64,000 nucleotides of DNA from G965276765 sp965276825. GTDB taxonomy: Bacteria; Actinomycetota; Acidimicrobiia; Acidimicrobiales; Palsa-688. Both the position numbers and the translations under genes were made by a program. Shown here one piece after another: positions 11,412-19,907 of this stretch (its first letter is position 1; each line of letters opens with the position of its first letter). Location of the stretch: contig OZ255630.1 of the NCBI GenBank assembly GCA_965276825.1, positions 2,418,001 to 2,482,000 of the forward strand, given 5' to 3'. The notes beneath the pieces are model-generated. The model saw nothing but the letters and a program-made list of their open reading frames with translations, did not search any database and had not been told where the DNA came from.

Positions 11412-12593
11412 CTAGCCGGCCCTGGTCGGCGACGGCACCGGCACCTGGCCGCCGATGGCGCGCAGGGCGGTGAGCGCCTGGCTCAGGGTGCTGACCGCCA
11501 CCACCCGCATGCCCGCACCGGCGTGGGTCCTGGCGGCCGTGTACTCCTGCGGGGGGACGAGGAAGAGCACGGCGCCGGCACGCTGCACGGCGACGGCCTT
11601 CTGAGCCACGCCGCCCACGTCTCCGACGTTGCCCATCGCGTCGATGGTGCCGGTGGCGGCGACGACCTTGCCGCCGGTCAGGTGGCCGTTGGACAGGGCG
11701 TCGAGCACTCCCAGGGTGAGGGCCAGCCCGGCCGAAGGGCCCCCGATGTCGCCGACCTGGATGGACACGTCGAAGGGCAGCCGGTACACGGTGTCGGTCA
11801 TCGTCTGCACGCCGAGGAAGGCCTTCGACGGCTGCGCCTTCTGGCCGTCGAGGGCCGGGTAGGGCCCGAGGGTGGCGCGCAGGTGGAGCGTGGAGGATCC
11901 GTGGCTCGCGGTCCTGCGCACTGTCACGGTGACCGCCTGGCCAGGTCGGCGTCCGTCGATCGCCGTGCCGACCTGGGTGGCGGTGCCGACGGGCCGGCCG
12001 TCGATGGCCGTGATGCGATCGCCGCAGCGCACGCCGGCCTTGGCCGCCGCGGAGCCGGCGACCACCAGGTACACCTGGGCGCCGAGGTCGTCCGCGCCGA
12101 CGTGGTACCCGAGGCGCTGAAGGGCAACGAGGGGGGCGGTCTGGGAGGCGGTCCGCATGTCCTGGGTGTCCTGGCACTGCAGCTGCGACGCCGGGGTCGA
12201 GCCGAGCACGGCGGGCGCGGGGATGAGCTGGGTCCCCTTCGACACCGAGCCGAGCAGGTGCACCTCCTTCAGCAACCACTGCAGCGGGGTGGCCTTGCCG
12301 ACGAGGACGTCGACCATGAGGAGCTTGCCGCTCAGCCCCTTGCCGCGACCGGGCGCGACCACGATCCGGGCGCACGGGGAGCCGTCAGCGAGGGCGAGCG
12401 AGCCCGAGCCGGTGAGCTTGCAGGCCGCGCTGGTCGTGATCAACGGTGCGCTGCCGGGTTGGTAGGCGTAGTAGCCGGCTGCCTCCCGGTCCGACCAGAT
12501 GGCCACCCCGGCGACGACCACCAGGATCGCCACGAGGATGGTGAGGCCACGGCTCGGACGCCGACGCGCCCGGCCCCTGCTCGGCTCAGCCAC
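11412..12593 (-). CDS. PDZ-domain Lon-type (S16) serine protease, YlbL-like
   Basis: 393 aa, anchored by one N-terminal transmembrane helix (LTILVAILVVVAGVAIW), so the body is extracytoplasmic. A PDZ domain covers about residues 180-250 (LVVAGSAAAKAGVRCGDRITAIDG). The C-terminal Lon-like proteolytic domain has the catalytic serine in DIGGPSAGLALTLGVL and the lysine in GGVAQKAVAV, so the Ser-Lys dyad is intact. Actinobacterial homologues are membrane-anchored proteases of unknown substrate. The start is a GTG. The 211-nt region upstream is divergent with the next plus-strand genes. Confidence 0.87.
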   Translation of the reverse strand: MAEPSRGRARRRPSRGLTILVAILVVVAGVAIWSDREAAGYYAYQPGSAPLITTSAACKLTGSGSLALADGSPCARIVVAPGRGKGLSGKLLMVDVLVGKATPLQWLLKEVHLLGSVSKGTQLIPAPAVLGSTPASQLQCQDTQDMRTASQTAPLVALQRLGYHVGADDLGAQVYLVVAGSAAAKAGVRCGDRITAIDGRPVGTATQVGTAIDGRRPGQAVTVTVRRTASHGSSTLHLRATLGPYPALDGQKAQPSKAFLGVQTMTDTVYRLPFDVSIQVGDIGGPSAGLALTLGVLDALSNGHLTGGKVVAATGTIDAMGNVGDVGGVAQKAVAVQRAGAVLFLVPPQEYTAARTHAGAGMRVVAVSTLSQALTALRAIGGQVPVPSPTRAG

Positions 12594-12655
12594 GGCCGGC
12601 CCGAGGGGCGGGGAGCCCGAACGCCCGGGGTCGGTCTTGTAGGCTCCCGCGAATC

Positions 12656-12808
12656 GTGGTCATGCCCTGCCCTTCGTCGGAGACGGCCTCGTCGAGGCCC
12701 ATCGTGGTGGCTGCTGGGCCGACTCTCGTCGTGCGCCCGACAGACTGCCACGGCAGGCCGGGTATCCCACGGCGCGACCCGGCCGCCCACCTCGCGGGCC
12801 CCAGGTGA
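12656..12808 (+). CDS. Candidate 50-aa leaderless ORF coupled to the next gene
   Basis: A short plus-strand frame starts at GTG 12656, 10 nt after a TAGGCT hexamer (12640-12645), and its TGA overlaps the GTG of the following gene as GTGA. This spacing and overlap match the way proven genes in this window begin and connect. The 50-residue product has no recognisable domain and only moderate third-position G/C bias. It may instead be a translated leader that sets expression of the downstream membrane protein. Confidence 0.3.
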   Translation: MVMPCPSSETASSRPIVVAAGPTLVVRPTDCHGRPGIPRRDPAAHLAGPR

Positions 12809-13224
12809 GCGACGCCACCGGTCCCGCGTGGGGCGCTCCCGTCCCGGCGTCGGGCGCCGTGCAGGATCCCCTCTTCACGCCCGCCCCGCCCGCGGGAGGC
12901 GAGGTGCCAGCCGAGCCCCGCACCCGCTCGCCGCGTGGGCCGTCGGGACGCGGCCAGGCACCCCCTCGACCTGGTGGGCGCCCACGACCGGCGCCCGGCC
13001 GTCCCGAACCGCACGTCCCGCTCACCAGGAAGCAGCGCCGACAGGTCCGGTTGGTCGAGCGCTTCACCGGCCGACGGATCCACAGTCGGGTCGGCATCTG
13101 GCGGCGCGTCCGGTCGCTCGTGATGCTGCTCCTGCTCGCCGTCGTGCTCGCCGCCGTCGTGGCGTCGCTCTTCTCCGCCATCGTCGCCGCCCTGGCCCTG
13201 GCGTTCCACCACGCCAGCGGCTGA
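12805..13224 (+). CDS. Small Pro-rich single-pass membrane protein
   Basis: 139 aa from a GTG start. The first 70 residues are Pro/Gly/Arg-rich and probably disordered. A basic stretch (LTRKQRRQVRLVERF...RRVRS) then precedes one C-terminal transmembrane helix (LVMLLLLAVVLAAVVASLFSAI), giving a cytoplasmic-N, tail-anchored layout. I recognise no family. The choice of this strand is supported by the coherent charge-then-helix organisation. The GTG overlaps the stop of a 50-aa upstream frame. Confidence 0.6.
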   Translation: MSDATGPAWGAPVPASGAVQDPLFTPAPPAGGEVPAEPRTRSPRGPSGRGQAPPRPGGRPRPAPGRPEPHVPLTRKQRRQVRLVERFTGRRIHSRVGIWRRVRSLVMLLLLAVVLAAVVASLFSAIVAALALAFHHASG

Positions 13225-13315
13225 CCCGTCTGCGAGGCGCAGGGCCGTCGCCGCCGCCGGTCACACCGGCGGCGGCGCGACGGCCGTCGCTGGGCTCACG
13301 GACCCCGACCCGGCC

Positions 13316-13831
13316 GTGCGGGCCACCGCGCTCGGCGCGTTGGCCCGCCTCGGCCTGCTCGACACCACGCTGCTGACCAGCGCCAGCCGAGACGACGACC
13401 CGACCGTCAGGCGCAGGGCGGCCGAGCTCACCCCGGTGCTCGCCGGTGCGGGGGTGGAACTGGCCCGCGCCGGCCTCGCCGACCCCGACAGCCGGGTGGT
13501 GGAGGCCGCCAGCTTCGGCCTCGGCGAGATCGCCGAAGGGGCGGAGGCCGCCGTCGACGACCTGCGCCGCGTGGCCGGTGCGCACGAGGACCCCCTCTGC
13601 CGGGAGGCCGCGGTGGCCGCGCTCGGGGCCATCGGCGACCCGCGGGGTCTCGATGCCATCCTCGCCGCCACCACCGACAAGCCCGCCGTGCGACGCCGCG
13701 CCGTGCTCGCCCTGGCCCCCTTCGAGGGCCGGGAGGTCGACGCAGCCCTGCACCGGGCCCTCGATGACCGGGACTGGCAGGTGCGCCAGGCGGCCGAGGA
13801 CCTCCTGGGTACCGAGGCCGGAGGCTCGTGA
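13316..13831 (+). CDS. HEAT-repeat protein
   Basis: 171 aa as called from GTG 13316. It consists of four to five HEAT/PBS-type helical repeats with the usual pattern (DDDPTVRRRAAEL, DPDSRVVEAASFGLGEIA, EDPLCREAAVAALGAIGDPRGL, TDKPAVRRRAVLAL, DRDWQVRQAAEDLLG). Such proteins are scaffolds for protein-protein contacts. The repeat pattern continues upstream of the called start (AGLTDPDPAVR), but no ATG, GTG or TTG exists in that frame back to the stop at 13121. The true start is therefore non-canonical, or the first repeat has been lost. It ends 30 nt from convergent mreB. Confidence 0.65.
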   Translation: MRATALGALARLGLLDTTLLTSASRDDDPTVRRRAAELTPVLAGAGVELARAGLADPDSRVVEAASFGLGEIAEGAEAAVDDLRRVAGAHEDPLCREAAVAALGAIGDPRGLDAILAATTDKPAVRRRAVLALAPFEGREVDAALHRALDDRDWQVRQAAEDLLGTEAGGS

Positions 13832-13857
13832 GGGCGACCGAGCCCGAAGGCTCGCCC
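13832..13857. terminator. Hairpin between convergent HEAT gene and mreB
   Basis: GAGCC (13840-13844) pairs with GGCTC (13849-13853) around a CGAA tetraloop, and GGGC (13832-13835) can extend the stem with GCCC (13854-13857) across a short bulge. No U-tract is visible. It fills the 30-nt convergent gap and is a plausible bidirectional terminator. Confidence 0.5.
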
Positions 13858-13861
13858 GTGG

Positions 13862-14872
13862 CTACATGAACAGGTCCTTGACGGCGTCGAACTCCTCGAG
13901 GCACTTGCCGGCGCCGAGCACGACGCACTCGAGCGGCGCGTCGACCAGGTGGACCGGCAGCGCCGTCTCCTCGGCCAGCCTCCGGTCGAGGCCGCGGAGC
14001 ATGCCGCCACCACCGACCAGGTTGACGCCCTGGCCGATGAGATCCTGGGCCAGCTCGGGGGGAGCGTTGCCGAGGCACTTGACGACCGAGTCGACGATGG
14101 CGCCGACCTGCTCCTCGATGGCTTCCCTCACCTCGTCGGGGGCGAGGATGACCGTCTTCGGCAGGCCGCTCATGAGGTCACGCCCGCGCACCTCGGCCTT
14201 GACCTCGTCGTCGATCGGCCAGGCCGACCCGATGGCGACCTTGATCTCCTCGGCGGTCCGCTCACCGATGGCGATGCCGTACTCGCGCCGCACGTAGGTC
14301 TGGATGGCGGCGTCGATGTCGAAGCTGCCGACCCGGATGGCCTCGAGGGCGACGATGCCGCCCAGGGAGATCACCGCGGTCTCGGTCGTGCCGCCGCCGA
14401 CGTCGACCACCATGTTGCCGAGCGGCTCGTTGACCGGCAGGCCGGCACCGATCGCCGCGGCCATGGGCTGGTCGATCAGGTAGGCGCCGTTGGCGCCGGC
14501 GCCGCGCGCCGCCTCCTCGACGGCACGTCGCTCGACCTCGGTGATGGCCGAAGGCACGCAGATCAGCACCCGGGGCCGGTTGAAGCGGGACACGCCGGCG
14601 CGCTCGAGGAGCAGCCGGATCATCCGCTGGGTGATCTCGAAGTCGGTGATGGCGCCCTTGCGCAGGGGCCGGACGGCGACGATGTAGCCGGGGGTGCGGC
14701 CGATCATCTGCCACGCGTCCTGACCCATGGCCAGCACGTCCTGGGTCCTCGAGTTGAGGGCGATCACGGTCGGTTCGTTGAGGACGATGCCCCGGCCCCT
14801 CGAGTACACGAGGGTGTTGGCCGTGCCGAGGTCGATCGCCAGGTCCCTAGCCAGTCTCGGCCTCCCTGTCAT
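13862..14872 (-). CDS. mreB: MreB-family actin-like cell-shape protein
   Basis: 336-aa ATP-binding actin homologue, which typically guides peptidoglycan synthesis along the lateral wall. Signatures: phosphate-1 loop DLAIDLGTANTLVYSRGRG, phosphate-2 MVVDVGGGTTETAVISLGG and the adenosine motif NLVGGGGMLRGLD, plus the classic EPTVIALN and GRTPGYIVAVRPLRKGAI segments. I chose ATG 14872, which gives the normal MreB N-terminus and overlaps the upstream gene by 26 nt. No mreC, mreD or rodA lies next to it; its neighbours are a small membrane protein and moaE. Confidence 0.93.
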   Translation of the reverse strand: MTGRPRLARDLAIDLGTANTLVYSRGRGIVLNEPTVIALNSRTQDVLAMGQDAWQMIGRTPGYIVAVRPLRKGAITDFEITQRMIRLLLERAGVSRFNRPRVLICVPSAITEVERRAVEEAARGAGANGAYLIDQPMAAAIGAGLPVNEPLGNMVVDVGGGTTETAVISLGGIVALEAIRVGSFDIDAAIQTYVRREYGIAIGERTAEEIKVAIGSAWPIDDEVKAEVRGRDLMSGLPKTVILAPDEVREAIEEQVGAIVDSVVKCLGNAPPELAQDLIGQGVNLVGGGGMLRGLDRRLAEETALPVHLVDAPLECVVLGAGKCLEEFDAVKDLFM

Positions 14873-15224
14873 GGTGCGGGCTGCTGGCGCCCGTGGGATC
14901 CTCACCGGTGGCGAGGGGCGCCGCTGGCCCCTGGAGGCTCTCGGGGCGGACGATGCGCCCACCCTGTGGCACCACGGTCCGCACCGACCGGACGGGCGGG
15001 GGGCTCGGGAGCGCCTGCGGCGCCCGGCCACGCTTGTGGACCGGCTCGGCGTCGGGCGCGAGGGCCTTGAGACCCCGGTTGAACGACGCCATGTTGGCCT
15101 CGAGCGACTTGGGCTTGCGGTGGCGCAACGTGACCACCAGCGAGAGGATCACGATGGCCACGACGGCCCCCAAGGGATACAGCAGGTTGGCGATGACGAT
15201 GCCCGACGCCAGGACGACGGTCAC
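14847..15224 (-). CDS. Small single-pass membrane protein of unknown function
   Basis: 125 aa from GTG 15224. That start has a GGAGG site 7 nt upstream and overlaps the moaE stop as GTGA. A near-N-terminal transmembrane helix (ASGIVIANLLYPLGAVVAIVILSLVV) is followed by a basic stop-transfer segment (TLRHRKPKS) and a Pro/Arg-rich cytoplasmic tail. No family is recognised. Its 3' end overlaps the start of mreB by 26 nt, so moaE, this gene and mreB form one tightly packed unit. Confidence 0.7.
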   Translation of the reverse strand: MTVVLASGIVIANLLYPLGAVVAIVILSLVVTLRHRKPKSLEANMASFNRGLKALAPDAEPVHKRGRAPQALPSPPPVRSVRTVVPQGGRIVRPESLQGPAAPLATGEDPTGASSPHHDREAETG

Positions 15225-15688
15225 GACCTGACCTCCGAGATGGACCGGGCGCCGGTGCCCCAGCCCTCGCCGTCGGCCCACGTCTCCCGCTTCCAGATGG
15301 GCAGCGTGTCCTTGATGGTGTCGATGCACCACCTCGCCGCTTCGAACGCCTCGCCCCGGTGGCCGGCGGAGACGGCGACGACCACCGCGCAGTCACCGAC
15401 CTCGAGCTCGCCGGTGCGGTGCAGGCAGGCGACGCGCCCGAGCCCGGGCCACGTGGCCCTGGCCTCGCCGACGAGGGCGGCCAGTCGGGGCACGACCGCC
15501 TCCTCGTAAGCCTCGTAGGCCAGCCGGGTCACGCCGCTGCGGCCTTCCGCGTGATCGCGGACGGTCCCGGAGAAGGTCACGACGGCCCCGCAGTCGGGCC
15601 GGTTGACCCACGCGGCCGCCTGCTCGAGGGGGAGCTTCTCCCCGCTCGAGCCGACCCAGTCGTCACTGTCGCCCGCCGGAACGTCCAC
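15221..15688 (-). CDS. moaE: Molybdopterin synthase catalytic subunit
   Basis: 155-aa large subunit of molybdopterin synthase. It transfers sulfur from thiocarboxylated MoaD to precursor Z during molybdenum cofactor synthesis. MoaE motifs: GAVVTFSGTVRDH, LAYEAYEE, HRTGELEVGDCAVVVAVSAGHR and the end motif DTLPIWKRETW with the catalytic Lys. No moaD or other moa gene is nearby, so the partner is encoded elsewhere. The GTG start lies 6 nt after TAGCAT, indicating a leaderless transcript divergent from the HtrA-like gene. Confidence 0.93.
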   Translation of the reverse strand: MDVPAGDSDDWVGSSGEKLPLEQAAAWVNRPDCGAVVTFSGTVRDHAEGRSGVTRLAYEAYEEAVVPRLAALVGEARATWPGLGRVACLHRTGELEVGDCAVVVAVSAGHRGEAFEAARWCIDTIKDTLPIWKRETWADGEGWGTGARSISEVRS

Positions 15689-15791
15689 CTCCCAATGCTA
15701 AGGCGTCCAGCGCCTCCGGCGCGGCCACCCGTGGGCAGGGCGCCCCGGCGCGACGACCGCGGGGCCGAGCCCACCGGTACGCTCTCGCCTC

Positions 15792-17012
15792 GTGGAGATC
15801 GAGGACGGGCCGGAGGACGACGGCCCGGTCTATCCCTGGCTCCCCCCGGAGGACCGGCTGTGGCGTCACCCGTCGGAGATGGCCAACGGCGACAGCACCG
15901 CCGAGGTCGAAGCCGACGGCGGCCGGGGGGGCGCCCGGGTGTGGACCGTCGCCATGGCCGCCGGCCTCATCGGCGCGCTGGTCGCCTCGGGCATGTTCGT
16001 CGCGGCCGGGCACCTCGAGCACCGCACGACGGTCATCGAGCAGGTGGCCACGCCGCGTCCCGTCCTCGTCGGCAGCAACCTGAGCCAGCGCACGACGCCC
16101 GGATGGCCGGCGGTCGCAGACTCGCTGGCCCCCTCGATGGCAGAGGTGACCGTGTCGGGGGCCGCGGGCACCCAGCAGGGATCCGGCATCCTCTACGCCG
16201 TCGACCGTGACACGACCTACCTGCTCTCGGCGTCCGACCTGTTGACCGGCGGCGGGACGGTGACCGCCACCTTCGACGCCAGCAAGCCGGTGCCCGCCAA
16301 GGTCGTCGGCACCGACGGCGCGACCGGCATCGCCCTGCTGGCGGTGCCCGGCGCCCGGCGCCGCATCCCCACCTTCGGCTCCGTGTCCGGGGTGGCCGTC
16401 GCCGAGGCGATCCTCGCCATCGGCTCGCGCACGACCAGCGGTGTGAGCGTCGCACCGGGCTCGGTCAGCGGCCTCGACCAGCCGGTCGATGCCGGGGGGA
16501 CGTCCCTCTACGGGATGCTCGCCGTGTCGGGGCTCTCGGTCGGCTCGTCCTCCGACGGCGGGGCCATCGTCGACCAGTACGGCCAGGTGATCGGCGTCGA
16601 GACCGACACCACCACGCTGTCCAACCAGGACGGCCTGGCCTATGCGGTCCCGGTCGACGTCGCCGAGCACGTGGCCAGCCAGCTCCTCGCCGGCAAGCCG
16701 CCCACCCACCCCTGGCTCGGGGTGGAGAACACGACCGACCTCTCGTCCGCGGCCGCCACCGCCCTCGGTGTCGTCGGGGGCGCCCAGGTCGGCGACGTCG
16801 TCGGCGACAGCCCGGCGGCCGCCGCCGGCATCGACGCCAACGACGTGATCACCGAGCTCGACGGGCACCGGGTGACGTCCGCCGGCCAGCTCACCACCCT
16901 GCTGACCCTCGCCGAGCCGGGCCGCACCGCCCGGCTGACCTACCTCGACGACGGTCGGCGCCGCAGCGCAGCGGTCACCGTCGGCAGCCAGCCAGCCGCC
17001 ACCGGACCTTGA
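15792..17012 (+). CDS. HtrA-like trypsin-fold/PDZ membrane protein with all three catalytic residues replaced
   Basis: 406 aa. A cytoplasmic N-terminus with DRLWRHPSE is followed by one transmembrane helix (about 51-71), a trypsin-like domain (about 100-300) and a C-terminal PDZ domain (about 305-395, WLGVENTTDLSS...GDSPAAAAGIDANDVITELDG). Aligned to HtrA/DegP, the histidine position (usual TNxHVV) reads SASDLL (Asp149), the aspartate position (TDLAVL) reads TGIALL (Gly179), and the serine loop (GNSGGPL) reads SSDGGAI (Asp255). The fold is kept but proteolysis should not be possible, so it is more likely a binding or sensor protein. GTG start 8 nt after TACGCT (leaderless). Its 3' end overlaps the convergent SDR gene by 73 nt. 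Confidence 0.82.
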   Translation: MEIEDGPEDDGPVYPWLPPEDRLWRHPSEMANGDSTAEVEADGGRGGARVWTVAMAAGLIGALVASGMFVAAGHLEHRTTVIEQVATPRPVLVGSNLSQRTTPGWPAVADSLAPSMAEVTVSGAAGTQQGSGILYAVDRDTTYLLSASDLLTGGGTVTATFDASKPVPAKVVGTDGATGIALLAVPGARRRIPTFGSVSGVAVAEAILAIGSRTTSGVSVAPGSVSGLDQPVDAGGTSLYGMLAVSGLSVGSSSDGGAIVDQYGQVIGVETDTTTLSNQDGLAYAVPVDVAEHVASQLLAGKPPTHPWLGVENTTDLSSAAATALGVVGGAQVGDVVGDSPAAAAGIDANDVITELDGHRVTSAGQLTTLLTLAEPGRTARLTYLDDGRRRSAAVTVGSQPAATGP

Positions 17013-18088
17013 GCGCGCCTCCGCCGTAGCAGCATCCACACCACGCCGACGGCGCCGGCCGAGACCACGACGAGGGACGTGATCACCGCGAGAAGCGTGT
17101 AGTTCTGCCGTTTGCCGGGCGGCAGGTCGTCCCAGTGGGCGCGGTCGTCGGTCGCCACGAGGGCCTCCTCGCTCGTGTAGCCGGGTTGCCATCCGGTGGC
17201 CAGCAGCCGGTCGGGGGCCACGATCCACGGCTCGGTGGCGTAGGCCCGCACGTCCGCCGGCGCGCCCGTGCCCGACCACCGCCAGGTCCACGCCCCGACG
17301 AAACGGGCCAGCGGGCCGGGCAGCCGGATCCTGGCCAGGCCCCCGGCGAGGTCACGGGCGGTGGACTCGGCCAGGCCACCGTCCGGCGCCACGTTGTAGG
17401 GGCCGCGCAGGCGACGCTCCCACGCCCACACGGCCGCGTCCGCCAGATCGTCGACGTGCAGGTACTGCACCGGCCTGACCGCGTCGTCCCCGCGAGGCGA
17501 GCCGGTGCCCCCGAGGGCACGGTAGAGCGGTCGCTCCGGTGACCCGACCGTGACCGCAGGGCGCAGGACGGCCACGTCCACCGCCGGGTGGTCCTCCGCC
17601 CAGTCCGCGAGGTGGCGCTCGGCGTCGGCTTTCCCCACGGCAAAGGCCAACTCGGGATTGGGGCGCAGCGGCGCATCCTCGGTCAACGGCACCGGGTTGT
17701 CGGGCCATGCGCCGTAGACGGTCGCGCTCGAGAGGTGGACGAGACACCCCACCCCCGCCGCGGCGACGGCGTCGGTGACCCGTCGCAACGCCAGATGGTT
17801 GGCGGCCGCCGCCTCTCCCGCCACCGCGGCGCTCGGCCTGCGGCCGTCGGCGGTCCGCCAGGCCAGGTGGATGACCCCGTCGGCCCCGCGCAGCACCGAG
17901 GCCAGCCGCGCCTCGATGGTCGCGCCGGGCGCGGCGAGATCGACCAGGTGCATCTCCACCCCGGGAGGTGGCTCGGCGTCGGACGAGTCGATCCCGATCA
18001 CCCGGTCGATGCCCGGAGTGCGCCCGAGCCTCTGCGCGACCCTCCGTCCGAGCGAGCCGGCGACGCCGGTGACGACAACGATGGCCAC
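16940..18088 (-). CDS. NAD-dependent epimerase/dehydratase-like SDR with C-terminal membrane helix
   Basis: 382 aa. An extended short-chain dehydrogenase fold covers residues 1-320: nucleotide site VTGVAGSLGRRVA, LVHLSSATVYG, and the active-site region AFAVGKADAE, where the usual Tyr of YxxxK is Phe. The last 60 residues hold one transmembrane helix (LLAVITSLVVVSAGAVGVVWMLL) and a basic tail, an unusual addition for this family that should tether the enzyme to the cytoplasmic face. Substrate unknown. With Tyr replaced, dehydrogenase activity is doubtful. The GTG start faces the divergent zincin gene. Confidence 0.82.
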   Translation of the reverse strand: MAIVVVTGVAGSLGRRVAQRLGRTPGIDRVIGIDSSDAEPPPGVEMHLVDLAAPGATIEARLASVLRGADGVIHLAWRTADGRRPSAAVAGEAAAANHLALRRVTDAVAAAGVGCLVHLSSATVYGAWPDNPVPLTEDAPLRPNPELAFAVGKADAERHLADWAEDHPAVDVAVLRPAVTVGSPERPLYRALGGTGSPRGDDAVRPVQYLHVDDLADAAVWAWERRLRGPYNVAPDGGLAESTARDLAGGLARIRLPGPLARFVGAWTWRWSGTGAPADVRAYATEPWIVAPDRLLATGWQPGYTSEEALVATDDRAHWDDLPPGKRQNYTLLAVITSLVVVSAGAVGVVWMLLRRRRAQGPVAAGWLPTVTAALRRRPSSR

Positions 18089-18156
18089 GAGTCCTACGAT
18101 GCCGCAATGGCACCGTCCGAGGCCAACGCCCGCCGTTCCCTCCCGAGGAGCGCGCC

Positions 18157-19404
18157 GTGAGCGACCTCGGTCCGTTCGGCTCGGGCGGACCCTTCGAGGA
18201 CATCATGCGCAACCTGGCCAGGCTGTTCACCACCCAGGGCCCGGTCAACTGGGACATCGCCAAGCAGTTCGCCCAGTGGACGGCCACCGGCGGCCAGAGC
18301 GAGGCCAACGTCGACCCGGCCTCGCGCGTCCGGATCGAGGAGCTGCTCCACGTTGCGGAGCTCCACGTGGCCGAGACCACCGGGCTCGTCGTGTCGAGCA
18401 CGGGCCGGCTGCGGGCCACGGCCGTGTCGCCGTCGGGCTGGGCGCTCGCCGCCCTCGACGCGTGGCGCCCCCTCCTCGAGCGCCTGGCCGGCGCCATGGG
18501 GGACCTCACCCCGCCACCGACCGACGAGCCCGACCCGGTGGACACGGCCGACCCGGTGGCCGGGATGTTCGCCAACCTGCCGCAGATGCTCGGGCCGCTG
18601 CTGTTCGGCATGCAGTCCGGCTCGATGGTCGGCCAGCTCGGACAGCGGGCCATGGGCCAGTACGACCTCCCGATGCCCCGGCCGAGGAGCGACTCGCTGC
18701 AGTTCGTCCCCGCGACCATCGACGCGTTCGGAGAGGAGTGGAGCCTCGCCCCCGACGACGTGCGACTGTGGATCTGCCTGCGGGAGGTGGCCTACCACGC
18801 GGTCCTCTCCCGTCCTCACGTCCGCGAGCGCCTCGACCAGCTGATCGGCGACTACGTCGGCGCCTTCACGCCCGACCCCTCCGTCCTCGAGACGCGCATC
18901 GCCGGGCTCGACCCGACCGACATGTCCGCCATGCAGGCGGCCTTCTCCGATCCGGCCGCGCTGCTCGGCGAGATGCAGACCGACACCCAGCGACGCCTGC
19001 AGGTGCCGCTGCGCGCGCTCCTCGCCGTCATCTCCGGGTGGGTCGACCACGTGGTCGACACGACGGGTCGCCGCCTCATCACCGCCCACGCTCCACTTAC
19101 CGAGGCGCTCCACCGGCGCCGGATCGAGGAGAGCGCCGGCGCACGCGTGCTCGGTCAGCTCTTCGGCGTCGAGCTGTCCGAGGCGGACTACGAGCGCGGC
19201 CAGCGCTTCGTCCACGGCGTGCTGGAGCGCAGCGGCAACGAGGACGTGCTCGGTCGGCTCTGGCGCGACCCGGCGGACCTGCCCACCCCGCCCGAGGTCG
19301 ACGCCCCCGGCCTCTGGCTGGCCCGCATCGAGCTCGAGCTGACCTCCGGCTCGTCCGATCCGGGGCCGTCCGACCCGTCCCCCGAGGATCCCGAGGCCGG
19401 CTGA
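18157..19404 (+). CDS. Zincin-fold protein of the DUF2342/Zincin_2 family (putative metalloprotease)
   Basis: 415 aa. It shows the family layout: an N-terminal VNWDIAKQFAQ, MGQYDLPMPR in the middle, and the helix LWICLREVAYHAVLSRPHVRERL, which corresponds to the HExxH helix of the family. Here the motif reads Arg209-Glu210-Val-Ala-Tyr213-His214, so the canonical His pair is not in place. Some database names call the family zinc-dependent metalloproteases or F420-biosynthesis-associated proteins. Activity in this member is uncertain. GTG start with GAGGAG 7 nt upstream; divergent from the SDR gene. A 113-bp repeat array follows its stop. Confidence 0.75.
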   Translation: MSDLGPFGSGGPFEDIMRNLARLFTTQGPVNWDIAKQFAQWTATGGQSEANVDPASRVRIEELLHVAELHVAETTGLVVSSTGRLRATAVSPSGWALAALDAWRPLLERLAGAMGDLTPPPTDEPDPVDTADPVAGMFANLPQMLGPLLFGMQSGSMVGQLGQRAMGQYDLPMPRPRSDSLQFVPATIDAFGEEWSLAPDDVRLWICLREVAYHAVLSRPHVRERLDQLIGDYVGAFTPDPSVLETRIAGLDPTDMSAMQAAFSDPAALLGEMQTDTQRRLQVPLRALLAVISGWVDHVVDTTGRRLITAHAPLTEALHRRRIEESAGARVLGQLFGVELSEADYERGQRFVHGVLERSGNEDVLGRLWRDPADLPTPPEVDAPGLWLARIELELTSGSSDPGPSDPSPEDPEAG

Positions 19405-19447
19405 GCCCCTGCCGGCGGCGGGGCGTCAGGCGCGGCGGCGCGTCGGG

Positions 19448-19855
19448 CCGCCAGTGGGCCGCGACGCCAGTCGGCGCCGACCTCGGGGCAGTCGGGCGCA
19501 ACAAACCACGTGAGCCTCCCCGAGATGACCATCGCGCCGGCCCAGCACCGGCCCATCGGGCCGCCAGTGGGCCGCGACGCCAGTCGGCGCCGACCTCGGG
19601 GCAGTCGGGCGCAACAAACCACGTGAGCCTCCCCGAGATGACCATCGCGCCGGCCCAGCGCCGGCCCATCGGGCCGCCAGTGGGGCGCGGCGCCAGTCGG
19701 CGCCGACCTCGGGGCAGTCGGGCGCAACAAACCACGTGAGCCTCCCCGAGATGACCATCGCGCCGGCCCGGCGCCGGCGACATGGGCCGCGGCGCCCGTC
19801 GGCGCCGACCTCGGGGCGGTCGGGTGTGGCAAACCACGCGGGCCTCCAAGAGACG
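19448..19855. repeat. 113-bp tandem repeat array in a convergent gap
   Basis: Three nearly identical units (anchor CCAGTGGG at 19451, 19564 and 19677; exact spacing 113 bp) and a fourth, diverged, shorter unit ending near 19855. Each unit carries AAACCACGTG followed by a variable dinucleotide and CCTCCCCGAG (19503, 19616, 19729; degenerate at 19831), including a perfect CACGTG palindrome in the first three. The array fills most of the 503-nt gap between two convergent genes. The remaining flanks show nothing else I can support. Period 113 is not a multiple of three, and frames through it are shadows. Confidence 0.92.
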
Positions 19856-19907
19856 GCGATGGCGCCGCCCCGGCCGGCAGGGTGCCCACCGAGGCGGGGA
19901 CCACGGC

